Assembly (NCBI GenBank): GCA_003695725.1
Contig: RFHX01000202.1
Coordinates: forward strand, 1-16,037
Direction: 5' to 3'
From: Candidatus Schekmanbacteria bacterium
GTDB lineage: Bacteria > Schekmanbacteria > GWA2-38-11 > J061
Length of the DNA: 16,037 bases
Positions 1-6,888 of the stretch are shown here, in pieces. Position 1 is the stretch's first letter. The number at the start of each line of letters is the position of its first letter. The notes under the pieces were generated by a model that worked only from the letters and a program-made list of their open reading frames with translations, ran no database searches and was not told the DNA's origin. The position numbers were made by a program, and so were the translations under genes.

Positions 1-2
1 CA

Positions 3-986
3 AATGAAGAAGTTGCTCAAAAAAACGAAATATTATCATTCCCTTCGAAAGAAATTAATGAAATAGAAATTTCTTCTTTGGTTAAGGAAAACACAATAGA
101 AGACACCAAAATTTCTCCAAAAGCTATAAAAGATGAATCAACAGATTTACAAAAGGTAATAAAAAATGAAGCTATACCAGAAACAGCAAAGCATCAGGAC
201 AAGGACATACACTCTGAAATCCAAGGATTATCGAAAATAGCTGAAAAGAGTAACCAAAAGTTAGAGGAAGGACAAAACAAAGAAAAAGACTTTGGGAAAG
301 AACTGAAAATAGAAGATAAATTTGAAGAATCATTAATCAGGCAACAAAAAACAAACAGAAAAGGAGAAAGCACTTTCAAATTTTCAGACAGCAATCATGA
401 CACTTTAAAAGAAGAAAGAACTGATAAAATTGAAACTTCAAAGAATCAGAATAACAAAGAGACCGCTTCAAAGATTCATGAAAACACATTTCAAAATCAA
501 CTGCATCCAAAAATCCTTTCAAAGCATAACAGCATTTTATCAAACAATAAAAGTGAACTCTACAACGCCGTTTCAAGGCAAATAGAAGATTCAGTTACAG
601 CACTTCTATCATCGAATAAGAAAGAGATTAAATTGGATATGTCTCCTCCTGATCTTGGTTCTATCAAAGTTGAAATTATTACAAAGAAACATAATGAAGT
701 TGCAATTTCCATCATTGCAAAAGATGCAGATATAAAATCTCTCATCGATACAAACAAAAATGATCTGCTTAACAATATGAATGACAAAGGCATCTTAGTA
801 AAGGAATTTTCCATTGCTGCAGGCAACGATAGAAATATGAATCAAAGATGGCGTGAAAGTTCCAGTGGATCATCAAACAAAAAAATTAGACTAACCGGCA
901 TATCTTCCATAGCAGCAAATTCTGTAGAGGATAGCAGAGAAAAAAGATTTCTCACCTTTGATGGAAAGGTGGATGTTTACATTTAG
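3..986 (+). CDS. fliK: Flagellar hook-length control protein FliK, C-terminal part (5' end outside window)
   Basis: FliK is a secreted molecular ruler; when the hook reaches its proper length its C-terminal domain acts on FlhB to switch export from hook to filament subunits. The frame is open from the first in-frame codon of the window with no stop, so the true start lies upstream; a TTG at position 78 is not a convincing start. About 327 residues are visible. The first ~170 are low-complexity, rich in K, E, N and S, as in FliK linkers. The part encoded at about 560-830 matches the Flg_hook (FliK C-terminal) domain: a 'SPPDLGSIKVEI' stretch (family pattern L.PP.LG.v.V.i), then a helix, then an 'L...GI.VKEF' strand. 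It is followed 24 bp later by flgD, the usual partner. The identification rests on the C-terminal domain plus gene order. Confidence 0.85.
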   Translation, partial: NEEVAQKNEILSFPSKEINEIEISSLVKENTIEDTKISPKAIKDESTDLQKVIKNEAIPETAKHQDKDIHSEIQGLSKIAEKSNQKLEEGQNKEKDFGKELKIEDKFEESLIRQQKTNRKGESTFKFSDSNHDTLKEERTDKIETSKNQNNKETASKIHENTFQNQLHPKILSKHNSILSNNKSELYNAVSRQIEDSVTALLSSNKKEIKLDMSPPDLGSIKVEIITKKHNEVAISIIAKDADIKSLIDTNKNDLLNNMNDKGILVKEFSIAAGNDRNMNQRWRESSSGSSNKKIRLTGISSIAANSVEDSREKRFLTFDGKVDVYI

Positions 987-1010
987 CTAAAAAAGAAAGG
1001 AGGGTCTGAA

Positions 1011-1685
1011 GTGAATATTTCAGATTTGCAAATGACCTTGTCAAGGTTATCACAGTCGTCAAACAACAATTCCACTGCAAATGGAATAGAAAAAAGTTTG
1101 GGAAGAGACGCTTTTCTTAAAATGCTTCTTGCACAAATACAGTACCAAAATCCCCTTGAGCCAATGGAAAATACAGAGTTTACAGCTCAACTTGCACAAT
1201 TTTCAAGTCTCGAACAATTGAGCTCTTTGAATAAAGAGTTTACATCTCTGTCAAATGCAATTGAATCCCAAAAGAACATAATACTTTCGAATCTCGTTGG
1301 AAGAGAAGTTGAAGTAATAGGAAATGAAATAAAGGTTTCAAATGGCGAAATACCCTCAATCAGTTTCGACCTAAAAGAAGATGCAAAAAAGGTTGAAATA
1401 ACAATCTCGAAGAAGAATGGACCCGTTGTCAGAAGATTGACTTTAGGTAACACAGCAGCTGGGAAACATAGTATTCAGTGGGATGGAAAAAATATGGACA
1501 ATCAGAGTGTCGATGATGGAGCCTATACCTTTATGGTCAGTGCTTATGACCAAAACAACAACCTCATCAGCACATCACCAATAATTAGCGGCAGTGTAGA
1601 TGGTGTTAGATTCAAGGATGGAGTTCCTTATATAGAAATCAGCGGTTTGGAAATAAGTCCGGAAAATATTTTAAAAGTTAAATAA
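1011..1685 (+). CDS. flgD: Flagellar hook assembly scaffold (hook cap) FlgD
   Basis: FlgD forms the temporary cap at the tip of the growing hook and guides FlgE polymerisation. The 224-residue length is normal. The N-terminal region carries the FlgD hallmark: 'GRDAFLKMLLAQIQYQNPLEP' followed by 'NTEFTAQLAQFSSLEQL' (about residues 31-68). The C-terminal half has the FlgD Ig-like/tudor pattern, with a 'G.HSIQWDGKN' strand and a 'DGAYTFMVSAYD' strand. The start is GTG, chosen because a strong GGAGGG Shine-Dalgarno sits 7-12 bp upstream and the protein then begins directly with the conserved helix. It lies between fliK and flgE with short gaps (24 and 13 bp), so one transcript is likely. Nothing is unusual except the GTG start. 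Confidence 0.96.
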   Translation: MNISDLQMTLSRLSQSSNNNSTANGIEKSLGRDAFLKMLLAQIQYQNPLEPMENTEFTAQLAQFSSLEQLSSLNKEFTSLSNAIESQKNIILSNLVGREVEVIGNEIKVSNGEIPSISFDLKEDAKKVEITISKKNGPVVRRLTLGNTAAGKHSIQWDGKNMDNQSVDDGAYTFMVSAYDQNNNLISTSPIISGSVDGVRFKDGVPYIEISGLEISPENILKVK

Positions 1686-1698
1686 AGGAGGGATAGAT

Positions 1699-2970
1699 AT
1701 GTTAAGTGCTTTGTTTTCAGGGATAAGCGGCTTGTCAGCCCATCAAAATGCCATCTCTGTTATCGGCAACAACATTGCCAATGTCAACACTGTTGGGTTT
1801 AAAGGAAGCCGCACAGCTTTTTCAAATGTTTTGAGCCAAAGCATCATCGATGTAGGACAAATAGGCAGAGGAGTAAAACTTGCCGATGTAAGCAAAAACT
1901 TTGCCCAAGGTTCATTTGAAAGCACTTCAAGTGTCACTGACCTTGCAATCGATGGAAATGGTTTTTTCATAGTTGAAAACAGCAACGGCAGATACTACAC
2001 AAGGGCAGGACAATTTAGTCTGAACAGCGATGGTTTGCTTGTTACGACAGACGGTTCAAGGGTTCAAGGTTATAGTATCAACTCTTCGGGAAGCAGAGAC
2101 GGTTCTCTCGGCGATATAGACTTATCATCTCCATCCTCATCTCCAAAAGCAACAACAAAAGTAACGCTTTCACTTAATCTCAACTCAGATGAAAGTGTAC
2201 CATCTGCATTCAGTACAAGCGACCCTGACGGAACATCAAATTTCTCATCTGCCATAACTGTTTATGATTCTCTTGGAAATGGCCATCTCACAACAGTCTA
2301 TTTCAGAAAAGACTCTGAAAACACCTGGGAATGGCATGCATTAGTAGATGGTGGAGAGCTAACAGGCGGCACTTCAGGGACTCTTCAGGAAGTTGCTTCC
2401 GGTACACTTACATTCAACGAATATGGAGCTCTTGACACCGAAACAACAACCTCATCAGATTTTGATTTTGCTGGCGGGGCGGCACAAAACCAATCAATTA
2501 CCTTTGAATTTGGCACAAGCATTACCACCGATGGAGGGACAGGACTTGACGGAACGACACAGTTTGCCGCACCTTCTGCGACAAACTTTCAAAATCAGGA
2601 CGGCTACAGCTCCGGCTCTCTGCAAAGTCTTTCGATAAATGGCGAAGGAATATTGACTGGTCTATTCTCAAATGGCGCAACAAAAGATCTTTACCAACTT
2701 GCCCTTGCAAATTTCAAAAATCCCAACGGTCTTACAAGCATAGGCGGAAATCTCTTTGCAGAAAGTAAAGACTCGGGGCTCCCGATTCTTGGCGTAGGGA
2801 AATCATCAGGATTCGGAACTATAAATTCAGGGAGTTTAGAACTGTCCAATGTGGACCTCTCACAAGAGTTCGTGAATATGATTACTATTCAGAGAGGTTT
2901 TCAGGCAAACTCAAAAATAATCTTAGCAGGCGATGAAATGCTTCAGGACCTTGTCAATCTGAAGAGATAA
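1699..2970 (+). CDS. flgE: Flagellar hook protein FlgE
   Basis: FlgE is the subunit of the hook, the flexible joint between basal body and filament, and is exported by the flagellar type III system. The 423 residues are in the usual range. The N-terminus has the flagellar rod/hook signature 'SGLSAHQNAISVIGNNIANV' followed by 'NTVGFKGSRTAF'. The conserved C-terminal helix ends 'LSQEFVNMITIQRGFQANSK' and 'ILAGDEMLQDLVNLKR'. Between them lie the variable D1/D2 regions, rich in S, T, G and D. FlgG and FlgF share the terminal motifs but are usually about 260 residues; the length and position after flgD favour FlgE. An AAGGAGGG Shine-Dalgarno lies 8-15 bp before the ATG. The gene is probably last in its operon, because a GC-rich hairpin starts 12 bp after its stop. 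Confidence 0.95.
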   Translation: MLSALFSGISGLSAHQNAISVIGNNIANVNTVGFKGSRTAFSNVLSQSIIDVGQIGRGVKLADVSKNFAQGSFESTSSVTDLAIDGNGFFIVENSNGRYYTRAGQFSLNSDGLLVTTDGSRVQGYSINSSGSRDGSLGDIDLSSPSSSPKATTKVTLSLNLNSDESVPSAFSTSDPDGTSNFSSAITVYDSLGNGHLTTVYFRKDSENTWEWHALVDGGELTGGTSGTLQEVASGTLTFNEYGALDTETTTSSDFDFAGGAAQNQSITFEFGTSITTDGGTGLDGTTQFAAPSATNFQNQDGYSSGSLQSLSINGEGILTGLFSNGATKDLYQLALANFKNPNGLTSIGGNLFAESKDSGLPILGVGKSSGFGTINSGSLELSNVDLSQEFVNMITIQRGFQANSKIILAGDEMLQDLVNLKR

Positions 2971-2981
2971 TTGCCTCCCCC

Positions 2982-3016
2982 GGGGTCCTGTTTTGCTATT
3001 ATGGCTGCAGGGCCCC
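2982..3016 (+). terminator. Probable terminator hairpin after flgE
   Basis: GGGGTCCTG (2982-2990) pairs with CAGGGCCCC (3008-3016), giving a 9-bp stem with one G-U wobble in RNA and a 17-nt loop in which short extra pairing is possible. It starts 12 bp after the flgE stop and is much more GC-rich than its surroundings. The downstream tract (ACCCTCTATTTTATAC) is T-containing but not a clean U-run, so intrinsic termination may be partial. A CCCCGGGG self-complement at the 5' base offers a competing fold. Confidence 0.5.
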
Positions 3017-3144
3017 ACCCTCTATTTTATACTGTAATTTTTAATCCTTTCAGTTTCAAACTAACTATTCATATCATAGCTTTCATAACACTTTCTTTTA
3101 CCCAAAAAGTTCATTTTAGTAATTCAATATCTTCATTCTATTCC

Positions 3145-3158
3145 GTCATATATTTGAC
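3145..3158. promoter_or_regulatory. Candidate enhancer site, FleQ-like palindrome GTCA-N6-TGAC
   Basis: The sequence GTCATATATTTGAC has perfect GTCA/TGAC half-sites separated by 6 bp. Its centre is about 197 bp upstream of the predicted sigma-54 start, a typical distance for a bacterial enhancer-binding protein. The half-sites and spacing match the FleQ box known from Pseudomonas (about GTCAATNNATTGAC), but the inner bases differ. A further ATTTGAC half-site occurs exactly 20 bp downstream (3172-3178). That a FleQ/FlrA-type activator binds here is inference. Confidence 0.4.
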
Positions 3159-3252
3159 TTCGAAAGCGGAAATTTGACGAATAAATCTCACAAAAAATTC
3201 GGATATCTCGAAACTTTCAAATGTTATTTAAATACACTCTTCATATAAGACA

Positions 3253-3265
3253 TAACTTATTGATT
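3253..3265 (-). promoter_or_regulatory. Candidate IHF-binding site
   Basis: On the minus strand the sequence reads AATCAATAAGTTA, a perfect match to the IHF consensus WATCAANNNNTTR. Its centre is about 90 bp upstream of the predicted sigma-54 start, between the candidate enhancer palindrome and the promoter, where a DNA bend would bring the activator to the polymerase. The consensus is loose and the region is AT-rich, so a chance match is possible. Confidence 0.4.
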
Positions 3266-3322
3266 TTATTGTTCTTTTCAAATCAAAAAAAGTTCATAAA
3301 AAAATAGTTCCCTTTATCACTT

Positions 3323-3338
3323 TGGCATAGGCTTTGCA
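3323..3338 (+). promoter_or_regulatory. Sigma-54 (-24/-12) promoter of the fliL-fliA operon
   Basis: TGGCATAGGCTTTGCA matches the sigma-54 consensus TGGCAYR-N4-TTGCW at every defined position, with the invariant GG and GC separated by 10 bp. Transcription is predicted to begin near 3349, leaving a ~40-nt leader that contains the fliL Shine-Dalgarno AAGGAGG (3374-3380). Sigma-54 promoters depend strictly on an activator ATPase, consistent with the candidate enhancer upstream. In polar flagellates such promoters commonly drive export and basal-body genes. This is the best-supported regulatory site in the window. Confidence 0.85.
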
Positions 3339-3388
3339 TATACATTCAAAGAAAATTTTCACCAATTAAATTTAAGGAGGACATTTAA

Positions 3389-3916
3389 ATGGCTGATGAA
3401 AATGAAGAAAAAAAAGAAGCAGCTGAAGCTGCGACAGCAGAAGCCCCTGCTCAACCGGCAAAAAAGAAATTTCCTCTAAAAATGATAATTATCATCGTTG
3501 TGGCAGTAATCGTTGTAGCAGGAGGCGCAATCGGAGCAATAACATTTTTAAAAGGCGACAAAGAAGGTGTTGAAGCCAAAGAAGCTGCTGCTACTGAAGA
3601 GGTTGAAGAAACCGCTTCCATCGGTATTCCATTGGAAACTTTTATTCTAAATCTCGCAGACAAGGATAGAAACAAATACCTCAAAATTTCAATGGAACTT
3701 CGAGTCGGCTCAGAAGAAGTAAAAAAGGAAATTGATGAAAATATGTCAAAAATCAAGGACATCATTGTTGTCTATCTCTCTGCTAAAACATTTGAAGAGG
3801 TCAAAACGGTAGAAGGCAAACTCCAGCTAAAAGCAGAACTAATGAAAAGAATAAATTCAATACTCAAAAAAGGAAGCGTTAAAGAGCTCTATTTTACAGA
3901 ATTTGTTGTCCAGTAA
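3389..3916 (+). CDS. fliL: Flagellar basal body-associated protein FliL
   Basis: FliL is a single-pass inner-membrane protein around the stator units that stabilises them and affects torque. At 175 residues it is a typical size. The N-terminus is charged and Ala/Glu/Lys-rich (residues 1-27). One hydrophobic helix spans about residues 30-54, followed by an acidic linker and a periplasmic domain. The end, 'VKELYFTEFVVQ', is the conserved FliL C-terminal motif. It is the first gene of the operon, with a clear AAGGAGG 8 bp before the ATG and the sigma-54 promoter about 50 bp upstream of the start. It precedes fliM, the common order. No motA/motB lie in this window. Confidence 0.95.
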   Translation: MADENEEKKEAAEAATAEAPAQPAKKKFPLKMIIIIVVAVIVVAGGAIGAITFLKGDKEGVEAKEAAATEEVEETASIGIPLETFILNLADKDRNKYLKISMELRVGSEEVKKEIDENMSKIKDIIVVYLSAKTFEEVKTVEGKLQLKAELMKRINSILKKGSVKELYFTEFVVQ

Positions 3917-3937
3917 AAGGAATTAAAGGAGATAACC

Positions 3938-4951
3938 TTGAATCAGATTCTTTCACAAAATGAAGTCGATGCATTGCTTCAAGGCATAAAGTCAGGGGAA
4001 ATAAAAACTGAAGAAGGTGTTGGAAAGGAACAAGCAAACTCCTCTGCTTTTGATTTTTTGAGCGGCAATCTAAGAATCAAAGGCACATTTCCTGCAATGG
4101 ATATGGTTTATGAAGTCTTTTGCAGGAAATTGAGGGCAGTAATGTCTCACCTTTTTGGAAAAATCGTTGAAAACATCAGTCTTCGCGACACCTGTATGAT
4201 GAAATACAAAGAATATATCGGCAATATACAACTTCCATCAAGCTTTCAGGTAGTAAGAATGAACCCACTGCGCGGTTTAGCTTTGATTGTAATTGATTCC
4301 AAATTAGCATTTTCTTTTATAGAAAGTATGCTTGGTGGAAAAAGCGAGACCGGATTCGTTATTGAAGACCGTGAATTCACAAATATAGAAATGTCTCTTA
4401 TAAAGAAAATGCATACAGATATTGCTTCCGAACTCCAAAGGTCTTGGAATGGTGTTTATCCAATAAAAATTGAAGAAGTAAGCATAGAAACAAATCCTCA
4501 ATTCATATCAATCTGTTTTCCATCGGATATGGTTGTCGTTACTTCAATTGATGTAGACATTCTTGGCTCTATAGATATTTGTATCCCCTGTTCGATTATT
4601 GAACCGCTAAAGGGGAAACTCAATAAAAATTTCAGCAGCATTCGAACTGATGTTGACCTTACCTGGCGCAGAATGATGCTGAATCAGCTTACCCAAACAG
4701 AATTAGAAATTACTGTCGAACTTGGAGAAGCAGTCATTACAGGAAAGGAGCTTCTCAATCTAAAACCGGGAGATGTGATTAATCTCAATACAGGCCCATC
4801 TGACGAATTCAAAATCTATATCGAAGGATACGAAAAACTAAAAGGCGTCGCCGGTGCCGTAAGAGGCAACAAGGCAGCACAATTAACCAAAGGACTTAAA
4901 AAAAGGAGGAATCCTCATGGCAGAAGAGCTAAACGCAAAAGAAGCAGCTGA
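3938..4951 (+). CDS. fliM: Flagellar motor switch protein FliM
   Basis: FliM is the C-ring protein that binds phosphorylated CheY and links FliG to FliN to set rotation direction. The 337-residue length is typical. Residues 5-14 read LSQNEVDALL, the CheY-P-binding helix (usual form LSQ.EIDALL). The middle is the CheC-like FliM domain, with 'LRGLALIVID' and 'ESMLGG' segments. The C-terminal SpoA-like domain follows (about residues 250-315). The start is TTG, chosen for AAAGGAG at 3925-3931 and because the conserved helix begins at once; no nearby in-frame ATG exists. The protein ends in a very basic tail (KKRRNP...RRAKRKRSS) encoded over the fliN Shine-Dalgarno and first fliN codons, a 35-bp overlap in another frame. 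The tail probably reflects the overlap rather than a conserved domain. Confidence 0.95.
   Translation: MNQILSQNEVDALLQGIKSGEIKTEEGVGKEQANSSAFDFLSGNLRIKGTFPAMDMVYEVFCRKLRAVMSHLFGKIVENISLRDTCMMKYKEYIGNIQLPSSFQVVRMNPLRGLALIVIDSKLAFSFIESMLGGKSETGFVIEDREFTNIEMSLIKKMHTDIASELQRSWNGVYPIKIEEVSIETNPQFISICFPSDMVVVTSIDVDILGSIDICIPCSIIEPLKGKLNKNFSSIRTDVDLTWRRMMLNQLTQTELEITVELGEAVITGKELLNLKPGDVINLNTGPSDEFKIYIEGYEKLKGVAGAVRGNKAAQLTKGLKKRRNPHGRRAKRKRSS
4906..4916 (+). promoter_or_regulatory. Small hairpin covering the fliN Shine-Dalgarno
   Basis: GAGG (4906-4909) and CCTC (4913-4916) are complementary around an AAT loop, and GAGG is part of the fliN ribosome binding site (AAAAGGAGG, ATG at 4917). The fliM frame continues through the hairpin to 4951, so ribosomes finishing FliM would unfold it. 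This suggests translational coupling of FliM and FliN. The stem is only 4 bp, so the effect may be small. Confidence 0.3.
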
Positions 4952-5309
4952 TTACTCTCTTGAAGAGATAAATGAAAAAGATAATGAAGCTAATAAAAAT
5001 GAATCAACAGAGCAGGCAGAGACAACTACAAAGAAGACTTCCATAAAAACAGCAGACCTCAGTCTCATACTTGATATTCCTCTCAAGCTATCAGTGATTT
5101 TTGGAAAATCCAAGATGCGAATAAATGACCTTTTACAGCTTGGACAAGGTTCTGTAATCGAGCTTGACAAAGAAGTAGGCGAACCCCTCGAAATATATGC
5201 AAATGATAAACTATTAGCTTATGGGGAAGTAGTAGTTATCAATGACAAATTCGGAATTAAACTCCTCAATATTGTAAGCCCTGAAGAAAGGATAACAAAA
5301 CTAAAATGA
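4917..5309 (+). CDS. fliN: Flagellar motor switch protein FliN
   Basis: FliN forms the bottom of the C-ring and is a docking site for export cargo delivered with FliH. The 130 residues comprise a charged, disordered N-terminal extension (about residues 1-45) and one SpoA domain (about residues 46-125). The SpoA domain shows the family sequence 'LILDIPLKLSVIFGKSKMRI', then 'LLQLGQGSVIELDKEVGEPL', then 'GEVVVINDKFGIKLL'. The start overlaps the end of fliM by 35 bp, with GGAGG 7 bp upstream. Its TGA overlaps the fliO ATG (ATGA). A second FliN-like gene (fliY) is not seen here. Confidence 0.96.
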   Translation: MAEELNAKEAADYSLEEINEKDNEANKNESTEQAETTTKKTSIKTADLSLILDIPLKLSVIFGKSKMRINDLLQLGQGSVIELDKEVGEPLEIYANDKLLAYGEVVVINDKFGIKLLNIVSPEERITKLK

Positions 5310-5854
5310 AGCAGATATCTTTTACAACTACAATGTTCTTGATGTTGTCTACCTTTTTTTCGCCTATTGTACAGTCTGCCGCAGCAGCGAAAGAAAATGT
5401 TCTAAATGAAAAGAATATTTTTTTGATGAATGAAACTAATATTCCAGAGTTCAAAAGTAATTTTATAGAAAGCATCGGAATCCTCTTCATCCTCTTTGGC
5501 ATTATGACTGTAACTCTTTTTATTCTGAAAAGAATAAAATCAAAAGGCAGACATAGTTCAGGCGCTTTGAGAATAACTTCAAACTGCTATATCGGCAACA
5601 ATAAAAGAATTAGCATCCTTGAAGTAGATGGACGAAGATATCTCATTGGAATCACTTCAACGCAAATAACACTTTTATCCGAACTCCCTGAAGCAAAAAT
5701 CAAAGGGAACTTTGAAAGTGAAAATTTGGGGAAAAAAGAACAAAATTTCAAAAAATACTTTGACTCGCTTACATCTTCATCGGGGAAAGAGATTATCAGG
5801 GGAATAACAAAAGCATTCAAAAAAGAAAGAATAAACCTAAAATACAGCGATTAA
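5306..5854 (+). CDS. fliO: Flagellar biosynthesis protein FliO
   Basis: FliO is a small membrane protein that helps FliP assemble into the export gate. It is poorly conserved, so this call rests partly on position between fliN and fliP. The 182-residue protein has a hydrophobic N-terminus ending in an Ala-rich stretch (residues 1-30), which looks like a signal peptide, then a membrane helix at about residues 52-73 (GILFILFGIMTVTLFIL). A cytoplasmic FliO-type domain follows: 'LRITSNCYIGNNKRISILEV' and 'RRYLIGITSTQITLLSEL'. The tail is basic. It overlaps fliN by 4 bp (ATGA) with no strong Shine-Dalgarno of its own, so it probably depends on translational coupling. Confidence 0.85.
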   Translation: MKQISFTTTMFLMLSTFFSPIVQSAAAAKENVLNEKNIFLMNETNIPEFKSNFIESIGILFILFGIMTVTLFILKRIKSKGRHSSGALRITSNCYIGNNKRISILEVDGRRYLIGITSTQITLLSELPEAKIKGNFESENLGKKEQNFKKYFDSLTSSSGKEIIRGITKAFKKERINLKYSD

Positions 5855-5859
5855 TTAAA

Positions 5860-6609
5860 ATGTCTAAAAGAGCAATATTTATAATATTTACAGTCATCGT
5901 TCTCTTACCTCAAATCTCACAGGCTGCTCCTGTCCCGATTCCCAATATTAATATTGGTATCACACAATCAGATAATCCTGCAGATATTTCAGCAGGAATG
6001 AAGATATTGGCTCTATTGACTATTCTCTCACTTGCTCCTGCAATACTGATAATGCTCACTGGTTTTACAAGAATTGTTATTGTTTTCCACTTCTTGAGAC
6101 AAGCATTGGGAACACAACAAATGCCGCCTAATCAGGTAATAATTGGGCTATCATTGTTCATAACCTTTTTTATTATGTCTCCTTACTTCATTCAAATAAA
6201 TGATGAAGCAATTCAGCCTTATCTGCAAAAAAAGATTTCTCAGGAAGAAGCTATAGAAAAAGCCACTGCTCCATTAAAAGAATTTATGACAAAACAGACG
6301 AGAAAGAAAGATTTGGCTCTCTTTTTAGAATTATCAAAGAAAAAAAATTTCAAATCGAACAATGATATTCCATTTATGGTTCTTGTCCCATCTTTCATCA
6401 TAAGTGAGCTCAAAACAGCTTTTCAGATCGGATTTTTGATCTATATCCCCTTTTTGATAATAGATATCGTTGTTTCAAGTGTCTTACTTTCGATGGGTAT
6501 GATGATGCTGCCGCCGGTAATGATCTCATTGCCCTTTAAGATAGTTCTCTTTGTCCTTGTTGACGGGTGGTATCTAATAGTCGGTTCACTTCTAAAAAGT
6601 TTCTATTAG
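5860..6609 (+). CDS. fliP: Flagellar type III export gate protein FliP
   Basis: FliP is the main pore subunit (five copies with FliR and FliQ) of the export gate in the inner membrane. The 249-residue length is standard. Residues 1-23 form a cleavable-type signal peptide ending near SQA. The conserved core is clear: 'RIVIVFHFLRQALGTQQMPP' with 'NQVIIGLSLFITFFIM', and later 'PFMVLVPSFIISELKTAFQI', 'GMMMLPPVMISLPFKI' and 'LVDGWYLIVGSL'. The start is 5 bp after the fliO stop and has no recognisable Shine-Dalgarno, again suggesting coupled translation. Its TAG stop lies inside the fliQ Shine-Dalgarno. Confidence 0.97.
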   Translation: MSKRAIFIIFTVIVLLPQISQAAPVPIPNINIGITQSDNPADISAGMKILALLTILSLAPAILIMLTGFTRIVIVFHFLRQALGTQQMPPNQVIIGLSLFITFFIMSPYFIQINDEAIQPYLQKKISQEEAIEKATAPLKEFMTKQTRKKDLALFLELSKKKNFKSNNDIPFMVLVPSFIISELKTAFQIGFLIYIPFLIIDIVVSSVLLSMGMMMLPPVMISLPFKIVLFVLVDGWYLIVGSLLKSFY

Positions 6610-6618
6610 GAGGAAGAA

Positions 6619-6888
6619 ATGAGCCCTGATTTCGTCATAACTATTTCAGTAGAATCATTAAAGACGGCATTTTTAATTTCTGCGCCAATGCTTTTCTTCG
6701 GCCTTGCGGCAGGTCTATTAATAAGCATATTTCAGGCAGTTACGCAGATTAATGAAATGACGCTTGCAATCGTTCCTAAAATAATTGCTGTTGCCATAGC
6801 CCTCGTTATCTTTGGGTCATGGATGATTAGGTTGATGATAGAGTTTACCAGTAATCTTTTTATCAATATTCCAACATATATCAAATGA
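6619..6888 (+). CDS. fliQ: Flagellar type III export gate protein FliQ
   Basis: FliQ is a small export-gate subunit that wraps around the FliP-FliR core. It is 89 residues with two membrane helices, the expected form. Family sequence is present throughout: 'SVESLKTAFLISAPMLFFGL', 'GLLISIFQAVTQINEMTL' and 'VPKIIAVAIALVIFGSWM'. AGGAGG at 6608-6613 overlaps the fliP stop and lies 5 bp before the ATG. The TGA overlaps the fliR ATG (ATGA). Confidence 0.97.
   Translation: MSPDFVITISVESLKTAFLISAPMLFFGLAAGLLISIFQAVTQINEMTLAIVPKIIAVAIALVIFGSWMIRLMIEFTSNLFINIPTYIK

Larger units (their letters stand above)
2971..3388. other. Intergenic regulatory region between flgE and fliL
   Basis: These 418 bp carry no credible gene. 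A TTG-started 68-codon frame at 2971-3177 runs through the terminator hairpin and has no ribosome binding site or recognisable product. In order, the region holds a GC-rich hairpin (2982-3016), a GTCA-N6-TGAC palindrome (3145-3158) with a repeated half-site 20 bp downstream, an IHF-consensus match (3253-3265), and a sigma-54 promoter (3323-3338) with the fliL Shine-Dalgarno AAGGAGG at 3374-3380. The rest is AT-rich spacer. The arrangement is that of an enhancer-dependent sigma-54 promoter. Confidence 0.8.

Noticed and set aside
78-80. TTG at position 78 as the fliK start
   Set aside because: The frame is open upstream to the window edge with the same composition, so the gene is cut by the window rather than starting here.
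2971-3177. Open frame of 68 codons starting with TTG directly after flgE
   Set aside because: It runs through the terminator hairpin and into the regulatory region, has no Shine-Dalgarno placed for it, and the product resembles nothing.
3182-3205. Possible sigma-28 promoter in the flgE-fliL gap (TAAA followed by TTCGGATA)
   Set aside because: The -10 element deviates at several key bases and the sigma-54 promoter nearby explains the operon better.
3451-3765. 104-codon minus-strand frame opposite fliL
   Set aside because: Its composition mirrors the Ile/Val-rich membrane helix and Glu/Ala stretch of fliL read backwards; no ribosome binding site or homology is apparent.
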